Positions 17,219 to 25,224 of a stretch of 64,000 nt of DNA are shown piece after piece (the first letter of the stretch is position 1; every line of letters begins with the position of its first letter). The position numbers and the translations under genes were made by a program. Where the stretch lies: contig CAWIZE010000010.1 in assembly GCA_963840545.1 (NCBI GenBank), forward strand, positions 1-64,000, given 5' to 3'. Origin of the DNA: JAKAWQ01 sp963840545 (GTDB taxonomy: Bacteria; Pseudomonadota; Alphaproteobacteria; Acetobacterales; Acetobacteraceae). The notes beneath the pieces are model-generated. The model saw nothing but the letters and a program-made list of their open reading frames with translations, searched no databases and had not been told where the DNA came from.

Positions 17219-18357
17219 GCAGTTCGGAAAACCTCGTCGCGCGCCTCGCCCGCCTGGTCTCGTTCGATACCCAGAACCCGCCAGGCCGCGAGAGCGAGTG
17301 CGCGCACTTCATCGCCGCCGAGCTGGCCGGGCTGGGCCTTGCCGTCGAGATCGACGAATTCGCCCCCGGCCGCGCCAACGTGATCGGCCGGCTGGTCAAC
17401 GGGCCGGGTCCCGCCTTCGCCTTCAACACGCATATGGACGTGGTGCCCGCCGGCGCGGGCTGGAGCGGCGATCCGCTCGAGCTGCGTGCCGCCGGGGCGA
17501 ACCTGCTCGGCCGCGGCGCCTGCGACGCCAAGGGGCCGCTCGCCGCGATGATCGAGGCGATCGGGCTGCTCGCCGCGGACAGGGCGGCCTGGTCCGGCAC
17601 GCTGATCGGCGCGTTCGTGGCCGACGAGGAGGTCGCCTCGGCAGGCGCGCGCCGGCTCGCCGCCGCCCGCCCCGCGATCGACTTCGTCGTTGTCGGCGAG
17701 CCTTCGGGCAATGCGCCGATCATCGCCCACAAGGGAAGCCTGCGCCCGCTCGTCCGCGTCGCCGGCCGCAGCGCCCATTCCGGCACGCCCGATCGCGGCG
17801 TCAACGCGATCTTTCAGGCGGCCCGCCTGCTGCCGCGCCTCGCCGCCCTGCACGAAAGCCTGCGCGCCGCGCCGCACCGGCTCGTCGGCACGCCAAGCCT
17901 CACCGTGACGCGCATCGCCGCGGGCATCGCCGATAACATGATCCCCGATGCGTGCGAGCTCCTGCTCGATCGCCGGCTCGTTCCCGGCGAGAGCGAAGAG
18001 GCCGCGCTCGCCGCGATCCGCGCAATCCTCGCCGATGCCGCCGCCGCGGGTATCGCCGCCGGGATCGTGGCGCTGAAACCGACCACCGGCGGCGCCGCCG
18101 AGACGGCCCCCGGCCATCCGATGATCGCCGCGGCACTCGCCGCCGGGCGCCGGCACGGGCTCGCCGATCCGCGTCCCTTCGGCTTCCAGGGCGCCTGCGA
18201 CTTCGTGCATTTCCGCGGGATCGGCGCCGACGGCGTCGTGCTCGGCCCCGGCGATCTCGCGGTGGCGCACCAGCCGGACGAATTCGTGCCGCGCGCGGAG
18301 CTGGCGCAGGCGGCGCTGATCTATCGCGACATCGCCCGCGCCATGCTCGCTTGCTGA
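17215..18357 (+). CDS. M20-family (ArgE/DapE-type) metallo-deacylase
   Basis: This 380-aa zinc amidohydrolase most likely removes an acyl group or hydrolyses a dipeptide-like substrate delivered by the transporter. Metal and catalytic motifs are FNTHMDVVPAG (His, Asp), GRGACDAKGPLAAM (Asp), FVADEEVAS (catalytic Glu-Glu), GEPSG and the C-terminal His region VAHQPDEFVP. The dimerisation domain has RSAHSGTPDRGVNAI. The GTG start gives the GTGA overlap with the ATPase. Its stop overlaps the next ATG (TGATG). Related enzymes include acetylornithine and succinyl-DAP deacylases; the substrate here is unknown. Confidence 0.87.
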   Translation: MSSSENLVARLARLVSFDTQNPPGRESECAHFIAAELAGLGLAVEIDEFAPGRANVIGRLVNGPGPAFAFNTHMDVVPAGAGWSGDPLELRAAGANLLGRGACDAKGPLAAMIEAIGLLAADRAAWSGTLIGAFVADEEVASAGARRLAAARPAIDFVVVGEPSGNAPIIAHKGSLRPLVRVAGRSAHSGTPDRGVNAIFQAARLLPRLAALHESLRAAPHRLVGTPSLTVTRIAAGIADNMIPDACELLLDRRLVPGESEEAALAAIRAILADAAAAGIAAGIVALKPTTGGAAETAPGHPMIAAALAAGRRHGLADPRPFGFQGACDFVHFRGIGADGVVLGPGDLAVAHQPDEFVPRAELAQAALIYRDIARAMLAC

Positions 18358-19460
18358 TGCCGCGCCGCCTCCGGCTTGCGCGCGTGCGGCTCCGTTACGC
18401 GGACGGGATGGTGCTGCACACCGCGGGCTCCGGCGCGGTGCCCGCGCTCGACGAGCTCCGCCTCGCCGCCGAGGAGGGCGGCGCGCTTGCGGCGCTCGGC
18501 GCGAGCCGCATCAACATCGAGTATCTCGCCGGCATCGGGCCGGAAGGGCTGGTCGAACACTGCCTCGCGGTCGCGCGCGCGCTCGACTGGCGCCTCCCCT
18601 GGGACCGTCTTGTCGCCGCGCTCGACGCGCGATTCCCGGCACTCCCCGCGCCCGCGCGCATGCTCTTCGAGATGGCGGCCGCCGACGGCGCCGCGCGCGC
18701 CGCGGGAATCCCGCTCGCCGCGTATCTCGGCGGGCAAGCCGCCGGCGCGATCGCCACCAACCAGACGCTCTTCCATGCCGATATGGAAACGATCCTCGCA
18801 CGCGCGGAGGCTTACGTCGCGCGCGGCTTTGGCGAGCTCAAGCTCCGTGTCGGCCTCGGCCCCATCGCCGAAGACATCGCCCGCCTGCACCGCCTGCGCC
18901 GTCATCTCGGCGCCGGCGTGCAGCTCTCCGCCGACGCCAACGGGCGCTGGCACGAGGCGGAAATTCTTCCCATTCTCCCCGAGCTTTCTGCCGTCAACCT
19001 GGCCTATCTCGAGCAGCCGCTCGCCGCCGGCGCCTGGGCGGCGACGGCGCGGCTCGCCGCGGCCAGCCCGGTGCCCGTCATGCTCGATGAAAGCCTCGCC
19101 GACGAAGCCGCCATCGCCCGGCTGATCGCCACGCGCGCGGCGCCCTTCGCCCATCTCAAGCTCGCCAAGCTCGGCGGGCTCGATCGGCTGGTGCGCGCCG
19201 GACGGCAGCTCCACGCGGCCGGCTTTCGCGTCATGGTCGGCCAGATGAACGAGGGCAGCGTGAGCACGCTGGCCGCCGCCCACGCCGCGGCGGCGATCGC
19301 GGCGGATCTCGCCGAGCTCTACGGCGCGGACGGTCTCGCCGCCGATCCGGCCGGCCCGCTCCGCTACGAGGCGGGCCTTCTCCATCTGCCGCCCGGTCCC
19401 GGCCTCGGCATCGCCGCCACCGCCGAGAGCGGTGAAATTCTGTGGAAGGAAGACGCATGA
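18357..19460 (+). CDS. Enolase-superfamily enzyme (muconate cycloisomerase/dipeptide epimerase-like)
   Basis: This 367-aa member of the enolase superfamily shows the metal ligands in order: LSADANGRW (Asp), AYLEQPLAAG (Glu) and MLDESLADE (Asp), plus the general base region HLKLAKLGGLDRL (Lys). The first catalytic motif reads ELKLRVG, so KxK is replaced by Lys-Leu-Arg. Such enzymes abstract a proton alpha to a carboxylate and act as racemases, epimerases, cycloisomerases or dehydratases. With an M20 and an M24 enzyme on either side, a racemase/epimerase step on an amino-acid derivative is plausible. The ATG overlaps the M20 stop. Confidence 0.8.
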   Translation: MPRRLRLARVRLRYADGMVLHTAGSGAVPALDELRLAAEEGGALAALGASRINIEYLAGIGPEGLVEHCLAVARALDWRLPWDRLVAALDARFPALPAPARMLFEMAAADGAARAAGIPLAAYLGGQAAGAIATNQTLFHADMETILARAEAYVARGFGELKLRVGLGPIAEDIARLHRLRRHLGAGVQLSADANGRWHEAEILPILPELSAVNLAYLEQPLAAGAWAATARLAAASPVPVMLDESLADEAAIARLIATRAAPFAHLKLAKLGGLDRLVRAGRQLHAAGFRVMVGQMNEGSVSTLAAAHAAAAIAADLAELYGADGLAADPAGPLRYEAGLLHLPPGPGLGIAATAESGEILWKEDA

Positions 19461-20617
19461 GCGAAACCGCGCGCGGCATCGAGGCCGCGTTTCCCCGCGC
19501 CGAGCTCGCCCTGCGGCTCGGCCGGCTGCGCACGGCGATGGACGAGGCCGGACTCGATGCCGCGCTCTTCACCGGCCCCGAGAATATTTTCTACCTCACC
19601 GGCCAGCAGACGCCCGGCTACTACACCTTCCAGTGCCTTCTCGTTCCGCTCGAGGGCGAGCCGGTCTTCCTGCTGCGCGAGCTGGAACGGACGAATTTCC
19701 TGCGCAACAGTTTCCTCACCCGCTTCGAGACCTATGGCGACGGCGCGCGCCCCGCCGACCTCGTCGTCGCTACCCTCCGGCGCCTCGGGCTCGCGAGCCG
19801 GCGCGTCGCGATCGAGAAGGCGGGCTGGTTCCTGCCGATCGCCTGCTACGAAGAGCTCACGCGCGCGCTGCCGGAAATCTCGGATGCGAGCGGGCTGGTC
19901 GAGCGGCTGCGCCGGGTGAAATCACCAGCCGAGATCTCCGCCCTCGAGGAAAGCGCGCGCCATGCCGATGCCGGCATCGCCGCCGGTCTCGCCGCGATCC
20001 GCGCCGGCGCCAGCGAAAACGACCTGGTGGCGGAAATGATGCGCGCGGCGATCGCCGCCGGCGCGGAATATATGGGGATGGAGCCGCTCGTCTCCTCGGG
20101 CCCGCGCTCGGGCGTCCCGCACGCGACCTGGCGGCGCCGCCGGCTCGCAGCGGGCGATTGCGTCTTCCTCGAGATGTCCGGCTGCTACAACCGCTACCAC
20201 GCGGGCCTGATGCGCACCGGCTGGCTCGGCGAGCCGCCCCCGCTCGCCCGCCGGCTCGAGGCGGTGGTGCAGGACGCCCTGGCCGCCGCCCTCGCCGCGG
20301 CGCGCCCGGGCGTCGCGTGCGCCGCCGTGCACCGCGCCGCCCAGCGCGTGATCGACGAGGCGGGCATGACCGAACGCTACCGCAAGCGCACCGGCTACTC
20401 GCTCGGCATCAGCTTCGCGCCCGACTGGGGCGAATGGCAGGTGCTCTCCCTCTTCGCCGGGATCGACATCCCGCTCGAACCCGGCATGTGCTTCCACCTC
20501 CCGACGGCGCTCCGCGAATACGGCGCCTTCACCGTGGGCCTCAGCGAATCGATCGTGATCACCGAATCCGCCTGCCGCATCCTCGGCTCGCTGCCGCGGC
20601 GGATCGTCCTCGCCTGA
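19457..20617 (+). CDS. M24-family hydrolase, creatinase/ectoine-hydrolase-like
   Basis: This 386-aa pita-bread-fold protein has a creatinase N-domain (about 20-160; LRLGRLRTAMDEAGLDAALF, NIFYLTGQQTPGYYTFQCL) and an M24 catalytic domain. The positions that carry metal ligands in aminopeptidases are not conserved: the region reads FLEMSGCYNRYHAGLMRTGW, without the two Asp. This is like creatinase and DoeA ectoine hydrolase, which hydrolyse small amidines or cyclic amides. ATG 19457 overlaps the previous stop (ATGA). Context suggests it opens or hydrolyses the imported compound. Confidence 0.8.
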   Translation: MSETARGIEAAFPRAELALRLGRLRTAMDEAGLDAALFTGPENIFYLTGQQTPGYYTFQCLLVPLEGEPVFLLRELERTNFLRNSFLTRFETYGDGARPADLVVATLRRLGLASRRVAIEKAGWFLPIACYEELTRALPEISDASGLVERLRRVKSPAEISALEESARHADAGIAAGLAAIRAGASENDLVAEMMRAAIAAGAEYMGMEPLVSSGPRSGVPHATWRRRRLAAGDCVFLEMSGCYNRYHAGLMRTGWLGEPPPLARRLEAVVQDALAAALAAARPGVACAAVHRAAQRVIDEAGMTERYRKRTGYSLGISFAPDWGEWQVLSLFAGIDIPLEPGMCFHLPTALREYGAFTVGLSESIVITESACRILGSLPRRIVLA

Positions 20618-20619
20618 CG

Positions 20620-21741
20620 ATGCGCGTGCTCGCGCTTGCCGGGCGCGGGGCCGAATGGCGTGCCGCCGCGCTCATTCGGGCGCTCACCGCCTCCGGCGCG
20701 ATCGTCGCCGCCGCGCGCCCCGGCACCCGGGATGCGGCGGGGGAGGGAGCCGAGTTCGTTGCCGCGCATGGCGCGCTCTGGCCGAATGCCTGCTTCTGGC
20801 TCGAGTTCGCCGCCGGGCGGCCGCTCGGTCCCGAGATCCCGCCGAAAATCGCCGAGGCCGGCTGCGATTTCCTCGTCCTCGCCATCCCCTCGGGAGATTC
20901 GCCGCCGCCCGCCATCGCGGGGCATCGGGTGGAGATCCTGGCGCCGTCGGTCCGCGCCGATGCCTTCGGCCGGCCGTTCCTGGCCGCCGCGCTCCCCGGC
21001 CTGCCCACGCCGGCGCAGCGCGTGCCCGCGATGTCCGGCGCGCCGCTGCGCATCGGAGTGCTCGGCGAGGAGCATCATCATCGTGAGATCTATCCCGCGG
21101 TGCTCGCTTCACTCGGCGAGGCTGCCGAGCGCGCGGGCCTCGCGGTGCAGCCGGTCTTCTTCGCCCGCGATGAGCCCGCTCCGCCCGCGCTCGGCGGGCT
21201 GATCCTACCCGGCGGCTCGCGGCTGGCCGAGGTCCCGGCGCAGATCGCCGCCGCCGGCGCGGCGATCGATGCCGGGCTGCCGCTGTTCGGCCTCTGTCTC
21301 GGCATGCAGAGCATGGCGACCGCGATTCTCCGGCGCAACGGATGGAATGAGGCCGCGCTCGAAGAGGTCGCGGGTCCCGGCCCGCAACGGAGCTTCACGC
21401 GCCTGCGCGACCCGTCCGGGCGCGATCTCCATCGGCTCGGCGAGGCGCGTCTGGCGCCCGCGCCGGGCTCCCGCCTTGCGTCATTGCTCGGGCAAAGCGC
21501 CGTCCTGCGCCTCAATCATCGCTATGGGCTCGATGGCCAGGCCGCCGCGGCGCTGCCCTCCGGCGTCACGCTGCACCGCGACGCCGACGGCATCGCCGCG
21601 GCGATCGAGTTTTCCCCGTTGCCCTTCTGCATCGGCCTGCAAGGCCATCCCGAACAGGGGACCGATCCGGCATTGCGCGGCCTCTGGGACGGGTTCCTCC
21701 ACGCCGCGCGCGGGGACCCCGCCCGGGCTCCGCAGCGATAG
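20620..21741 (+). CDS. Class I glutamine amidotransferase-like protein (CTP-synthase GAT-related)
   Basis: This 373-aa protein has an uncharacterised N-terminal part (about 1-140). A class I glutamine amidotransferase-like domain follows, resembling the C-terminal half of CTP synthase: APLRIGVLGEEHHHREIYPA, GGLILPGG, the nucleophile elbow LFGLCLGMQSMA and the His-Glu pair in LQGHPEQG. A separate synthetase partner is not present in the cluster, so the domain may hydrolyse a gamma-glutamyl or similar amide. It begins 2 nt after the M24 stop and ends the operon. Confidence 0.68.
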   Translation: MRVLALAGRGAEWRAAALIRALTASGAIVAAARPGTRDAAGEGAEFVAAHGALWPNACFWLEFAAGRPLGPEIPPKIAEAGCDFLVLAIPSGDSPPPAIAGHRVEILAPSVRADAFGRPFLAAALPGLPTPAQRVPAMSGAPLRIGVLGEEHHHREIYPAVLASLGEAAERAGLAVQPVFFARDEPAPPALGGLILPGGSRLAEVPAQIAAAGAAIDAGLPLFGLCLGMQSMATAILRRNGWNEAALEEVAGPGPQRSFTRLRDPSGRDLHRLGEARLAPAPGSRLASLLGQSAVLRLNHRYGLDGQAAAALPSGVTLHRDADGIAAAIEFSPLPFCIGLQGHPEQGTDPALRGLWDGFLHAARGDPARAPQR

Positions 21742-21800
21742 CGGTTGCAGGATCCTCGCCTTCGCGCTGCTGTTGCGTCCGTCCCTTGAGGATCTCCGCC

Positions 21801-22370
21801 ATGCCCGGTCCCGTTCGCCCCGCCGCCGTTCGCCCCGGTCCCGTTCGCCCCGCTGCCGTTCGTGAGGTCGTCGCCGTCTTCGCTACCGCCGAGGCCCTCG
21901 AGAGCGCGGTCTTCGCGCTCGAGACCCACGGGCTCGACCGTGCGGCTTTCAGCGTGCTGGCGAGCGAGCACGCGGCGGAGCGAACCCTCGGCCATCGCTT
22001 CCGCCGGGTCGATGAGATGGAGGATGAGCCGAAGGCCCCGCGCGCGACCTTCTTTTCCCGGGTCTCGCAGGTGGAGGCGGAGTTCGGCCTCGCCCCGGGG
22101 CTCGCCTTCGTCGCGGCGGTGGTCTTCGGGCTCGGCACCGCGCCGGTCGCCCTGCCGATGCTGGTGGCCGCCGGCAGCGGTGCCGCGATCGGCGCCGTGC
22201 TCGGCCGCCTGATCCATCAGCATCACGCCGAGCGGCTCGGCGAACAGCTCGCGCGCGGCGGCCTTCTCCTCTGGGTCAATGTCCGCAACCCGGACGAGGA
22301 GCGCAAGGTGGTCACGGCGCTCGAGGCCATGGGCGCGCGGGATGTGCATGCGCACGACCTCGCGCCGTGA
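21801..22370 (+). CDS. Small membrane protein with YflT/general-stress-like N-domain
   Basis: This 189-aa protein is of unknown function. Residues about 22-60 (VREVVAVFATAEALESAVFA) resemble the alpha/beta domain of general-stress/YflT-type proteins. A Gly/Ala-rich hydrophobic stretch (about 100-140, with TAPVALPMLVAAGSGAAIGA) looks membrane-inserted, and a second small alpha/beta segment follows. The ATG at 21801 has GAGGA nine nt upstream. Immediately after the start, a 30-bp unit is repeated twice in frame, giving PGPVRPAAVR twice. Confidence 0.55.
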   Translation: MPGPVRPAAVRPGPVRPAAVREVVAVFATAEALESAVFALETHGLDRAAFSVLASEHAAERTLGHRFRRVDEMEDEPKAPRATFFSRVSQVEAEFGLAPGLAFVAAVVFGLGTAPVALPMLVAAGSGAAIGAVLGRLIHQHHAERLGEQLARGGLLLWVNVRNPDEERKVVTALEAMGARDVHAHDLAP

Positions 22371-22396
22371 GGCCCTGCCGACGTCCCCCACGGCCT

Positions 22397-22480
22397 AGGG
22401 CCAAGGGCTGGGCCCTTGGAACCCCGCCATGTTGGCGGCCGGCGCATGGATGGGGTCCAGGGCGCGAAGCCCCCTGGCCT
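22397..22480. terminator. Pair of GC hairpins between convergent genes
   Basis: CCAAGGGC (22401-22408) and GCCCTTGG (22412-22419) form a perfect 8-bp stem with a 3-nt loop. A second stem, CCAGGG with CCCTGG, lies at about 22457-22477 around GCGCGAAGC. They sit between the convergent ends at 22370 and 22482, so a bidirectional transcription end is likely. No T-run follows. Confidence 0.5.
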
Positions 22481-22481
22481 G

Positions 22482-24131
22482 CTACCGCCGCAGGCTGCCC
22501 GGCAACTGCCCCGGCCGGCCGTAGAGCCAGCCCTGTCCCAGATCGGCGCCGATCGCGCGGCACAGGGCCTCGTGTTCGACGGTCTCGATCGTCTCGACCA
22601 CGACCTTGGCCCGGGCGTCGTGGGCGAGCGAGGTCATCGAGGCGAGCATCGCCCGCTCGCGCGCGCCGTCCATCGCGGCGCGCAGGAACGTGCCGTCGAT
22701 CTTGATGAAATCGACCGGGAAATCGCGGAGATAGCGGAACCCGGCGGCGCCGGCGCCGAAATCGTCGAGGCAGACGGGCACGCCGGCCTCGCGCAGCGCG
22801 GCGAGCGTGCCCGTGGCGGAGGCCATGTTCTCGATCTCGGCGGTTTCGGTGAGCTCCACGAGAAGCTGGCCGCGGCGGACGGAGGACCGCGTCACCGCGG
22901 CGAGCAGGCGGTCCCGAAACCCGAGGCTTTGAAGGGAGAGGCCGGACAGGTTGACGGCCACCGAGGCCTCGGGCGCCTCGCGGAGCACGGCGAGCACCTC
23001 TTCGAGCACCGCCGCGTCCAGTTCCTCGGAGAGGCCCGCGGCCTCGGCGAAGGCGACGAACTCCTCGGTCGTGGCGGCACGCCCGCCCGGAGCGGCGGGC
23101 AGGCGCAACAGCGCCTCGTGGTGCCGCACCGCACGGTCGGCCAGGCTCACCACCGGCTGGAACATGAGGCGGAAGCGCCGCCGTGCGATGATGCGCTGGA
23201 CCGCGCCCGCGCGCCGTGCCGCCTCACCGAGGAACCCGTCGAGCCCGCGCCCGAAGCCGGCCTCGGCCAATCCGGCCACGCCGCCGCGGGCGAAGCTCAG
23301 CAGGGCCGTGCGCAAGGCCCGCACCGCGCGCACCGGGCCGAGTTCCCCCGCGGCAAGCGCGAATCCGGCCCCGCGGACGCCGCCGCCCCGACTTGTCACG
23401 CCCCGGCCGGCCACGCCCCGACTTGTCATATACGGGAGGAACTCGATCCGCCGGCACAAGGCCGCGAGATCGACCGCGTTGCGGCTGATCACTCCGAACC
23501 GGCCCGGCGCGAGGAGCGACACCAGCGGATCCGCGCCGAGCTCGGGCGCCAGCGCCAGCGCCGCCGCGATCTCGCGATTGCGCGCGTCATCGCCCGGCTC
23601 GGCGGTCCCGTCGCGGCCGAGATCGAAGAGCGACAGCGACGCCGACGCGCCGGTCGCGATCCGCATTTCCGCCTCGAGCGTGAAGCTCGCCCGATCGGGG
23701 AGGAGCGTTTCGCCACGCAGCGCTGCCGGCAGGCGCCCCAAGGTCACCGAAAGCCCGCCCAAGGCCCTCCCATCGGCCGCCTCCCCATCGGGCGCCTCAT
23801 CCGTCGCCAGGGCCGCGAACACCATCGCGGCCCGCGCCTGGTTGGCGAGATGCACCACGGCCGGGGCCGAACGGCTGCGCTGGGCCGCCTCCGTGAGCCC
23901 GGCCGCCAGCGCCGCGCGGTCCGCGGGCGCGATCAGGCGGGTGATGTTCTCGCCCAGGAACTGCGCGGCCGGGGCGCCGAAATGGGCGTTGAAGGCCCCG
24001 GTCGCGAAGCGGATCGTCCCGTCCGGGCCGAGTTCCAGAAGGAGATCGGCAGCGGCGAAGGCAAGGCGCAGGAAGCGCTCCTGCGGCAGCACGCCGCCCG
24101 GTTTTCGTCGTCTGCCGTCGGCGCCCGCCAT
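22482..24131 (-). CDS. PAS-EAL domain protein, probable cyclic-di-GMP phosphodiesterase
   Basis: The N-terminus of this 549-aa protein carries a PAS-like sensor segment (about 20-100; LAFAAADLLLELGPDGTIRF, LGENITRLIAPADRAALAAG). A degenerate middle region follows, then a full EAL domain (about 300-545): the EALLR motif, VAVNLSG (Asn), LLVELTETAEI (Glu), CLDDFGAGAAGFRYLRDF (Asp pair), FIKIDGTFL (Lys) and VVETIETVEHEALC (Glu). All metal/catalytic residues appear present, so degradation of cyclic-di-GMP is likely. A short repeat inserts RGVAGRGVTSRGGG near 23390-23430. No GGDEF motif is seen. It converges on the 21801 gene. Confidence 0.83.
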   Translation of the reverse strand: MAGADGRRRKPGGVLPQERFLRLAFAAADLLLELGPDGTIRFATGAFNAHFGAPAAQFLGENITRLIAPADRAALAAGLTEAAQRSRSAPAVVHLANQARAAMVFAALATDEAPDGEAADGRALGGLSVTLGRLPAALRGETLLPDRASFTLEAEMRIATGASASLSLFDLGRDGTAEPGDDARNREIAAALALAPELGADPLVSLLAPGRFGVISRNAVDLAALCRRIEFLPYMTSRGVAGRGVTSRGGGVRGAGFALAAGELGPVRAVRALRTALLSFARGGVAGLAEAGFGRGLDGFLGEAARRAGAVQRIIARRRFRLMFQPVVSLADRAVRHHEALLRLPAAPGGRAATTEEFVAFAEAAGLSEELDAAVLEEVLAVLREAPEASVAVNLSGLSLQSLGFRDRLLAAVTRSSVRRGQLLVELTETAEIENMASATGTLAALREAGVPVCLDDFGAGAAGFRYLRDFPVDFIKIDGTFLRAAMDGARERAMLASMTSLAHDARAKVVVETIETVEHEALCRAIGADLGQGWLYGRPGQLPGSLRR

Positions 24132-24205
24132 GGCCCCCTCTGCACGGCATCGAGTTCTGGCGCGCGATTCGCTCACCAAAGGGTTATTGAGTTGTCTCGT
24201 CGCGC

Positions 24206-24246
24206 AGGATCGGGATCGCAGGATCGGGATCGCATGATCGGGATAG
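24206..24246 (+). repeat. 14-bp tandem repeat supplying ribosome site and start codon of dgoK
   Basis: AGGATCGGGATCGC occurs at 24206-24219 and 24220-24233. A third, diverged copy begins at 24234 as ATGATCGGGATAG, where the G-to-T change in AGG creates the ATG start codon. The AGGA of the second unit is at ribosome-site distance from that ATG. Confidence 0.7.
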
Positions 24247-25115
24247 ATTGGGGCACCAGCAGCTTCCGCGCCTTTCGCATCGACCGGGCGGGCGCGGTGC
24301 GCGAGCGCCGCGCCGCGCCGCGCGGCATCCTCGCCGTTGCGGGCGGACGGTTCGACGAGGAGCTGCGCCGCCAGGTCGGCGACTGGATCGAAGCGGGCGA
24401 GCGGCGGGTCGTGATGTCGGGGATGATCGGCAGCCGCCAGGGCTGGCTGGAGGTGCCCTATGTCGCGTGCCCGGCGGGCCTCCCCGAGATCGCGGCGGGC
24501 CTGGTCGCGCTCGCCTGCGAGGGTGTCGAGATCCGCCTCGTCCCGGGGCTCGCCGGCGCCGACGCGGCCGGCACGCCGGAGGTGATGCGCGGGGAGGAAA
24601 CGCAAATCCTCGGCGCGCTGGCCGGGATCGCGGGGCCGGCGCTCGCCTGCCTGCCCGGCAGCCACGGCAAATGGGTCCGCGTCGATGCCGGCCGCATCCT
24701 CGGCTTCGAGACCTATCTCAGCGGCGAGGCTTTTTCCGCCTTCCGCGCCCACACGATCCTCAGCCGGCTGATGCGCGATGCGCCCACCGACCTTGCTTCG
24801 TTCGATCGCGGCGTGGCGCGCGCCGGCGAGCCGGGGCACCTGCTGCACCACCTGTTCGGCGTGCGCACGCTCGGGCTCAACGGTCGGCTCGGCGCGGAGA
24901 CGGCCGCCTCGTATCTCTCGGGGCTGCTGATCGGCCACGAGGTGCGGGCCGCCCTGCCGTCGGCAGGGGCCGAGGTGCATCTGATCGGCGCGGCCGGGCT
25001 CTCGGAGCTCTACGCGCGCGCCATCGCGGCCGCCGGGTCGCATGCGACGGTGCATGGCGAGGACGCGGCGGAGCGCGGCCTCGCGCGGCTCGGAAGGGAA
25101 GTGGGATGGCGCTGA
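24234..25115 (+). CDS. dgoK: 2-dehydro-3-deoxygalactonokinase
   Basis: This 293-aa kinase phosphorylates 2-keto-3-deoxygalactonate in the De Ley-Doudoroff pathway. Family features are the N-terminal phosphate loop MIGIDWGTSSFRAFRID, VMSGMIGSRQGWLEVPYVAC, MRGEETQILGAL, CLPGSHGKWVRV and FETYLSGEAFSAF. It normally precedes dgoA, the aldolase that cleaves the product. Here only the first codons of a dgoA-like frame follow (25106), overlapping the dgoK stop. Without a local aldolase the product would need an enzyme encoded elsewhere. Confidence 0.9.
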   Translation: MIGIDWGTSSFRAFRIDRAGAVRERRAAPRGILAVAGGRFDEELRRQVGDWIEAGERRVVMSGMIGSRQGWLEVPYVACPAGLPEIAAGLVALACEGVEIRLVPGLAGADAAGTPEVMRGEETQILGALAGIAGPALACLPGSHGKWVRVDAGRILGFETYLSGEAFSAFRAHTILSRLMRDAPTDLASFDRGVARAGEPGHLLHHLFGVRTLGLNGRLGAETAASYLSGLLIGHEVRAALPSAGAEVHLIGAAGLSELYARAIAAAGSHATVHGEDAAERGLARLGREVGWR

Positions 25116-25150
25116 GCTTTCGCGACCGGCTCGCCTGCCGACCAGGCGAT
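25106..25150 (+). pseudogene. Stub of dgoA (2-dehydro-3-deoxy-6-phosphogalactonate aldolase)
   Basis: An ATG overlapping the dgoK stop by 10 nt begins MALSFRDRLA, which looks like the first residues of a KDPGal aldolase. The family then continues with a CPLVAILRG-type strand, but here the sequence turns into CRPGDPAIRPTF with no aldolase motif. The next gene on the other strand ends at 25225. dgoK-dgoA is the standard order, so a deletion that removed almost all of dgoA is the simplest reading. The homologous stretch is very short. Confidence 0.4.
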
Positions 25151-25224
25151 CCGGCGATCCGGCCGACCTTCGCTCAGCGCATCCCGATCGGGCCCTGCCA
25201 GATCCGCGCGGGGGGCGGGCAACG

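Noticed and set aside
22416..24233. Long plus-strand open frame running through the PAS-EAL gene into dgoK
   Set aside because: It is antisense to the EAL gene, is Arg/Gly/Ala-rich without any domain, and becomes dgoK only from ATG 24234.
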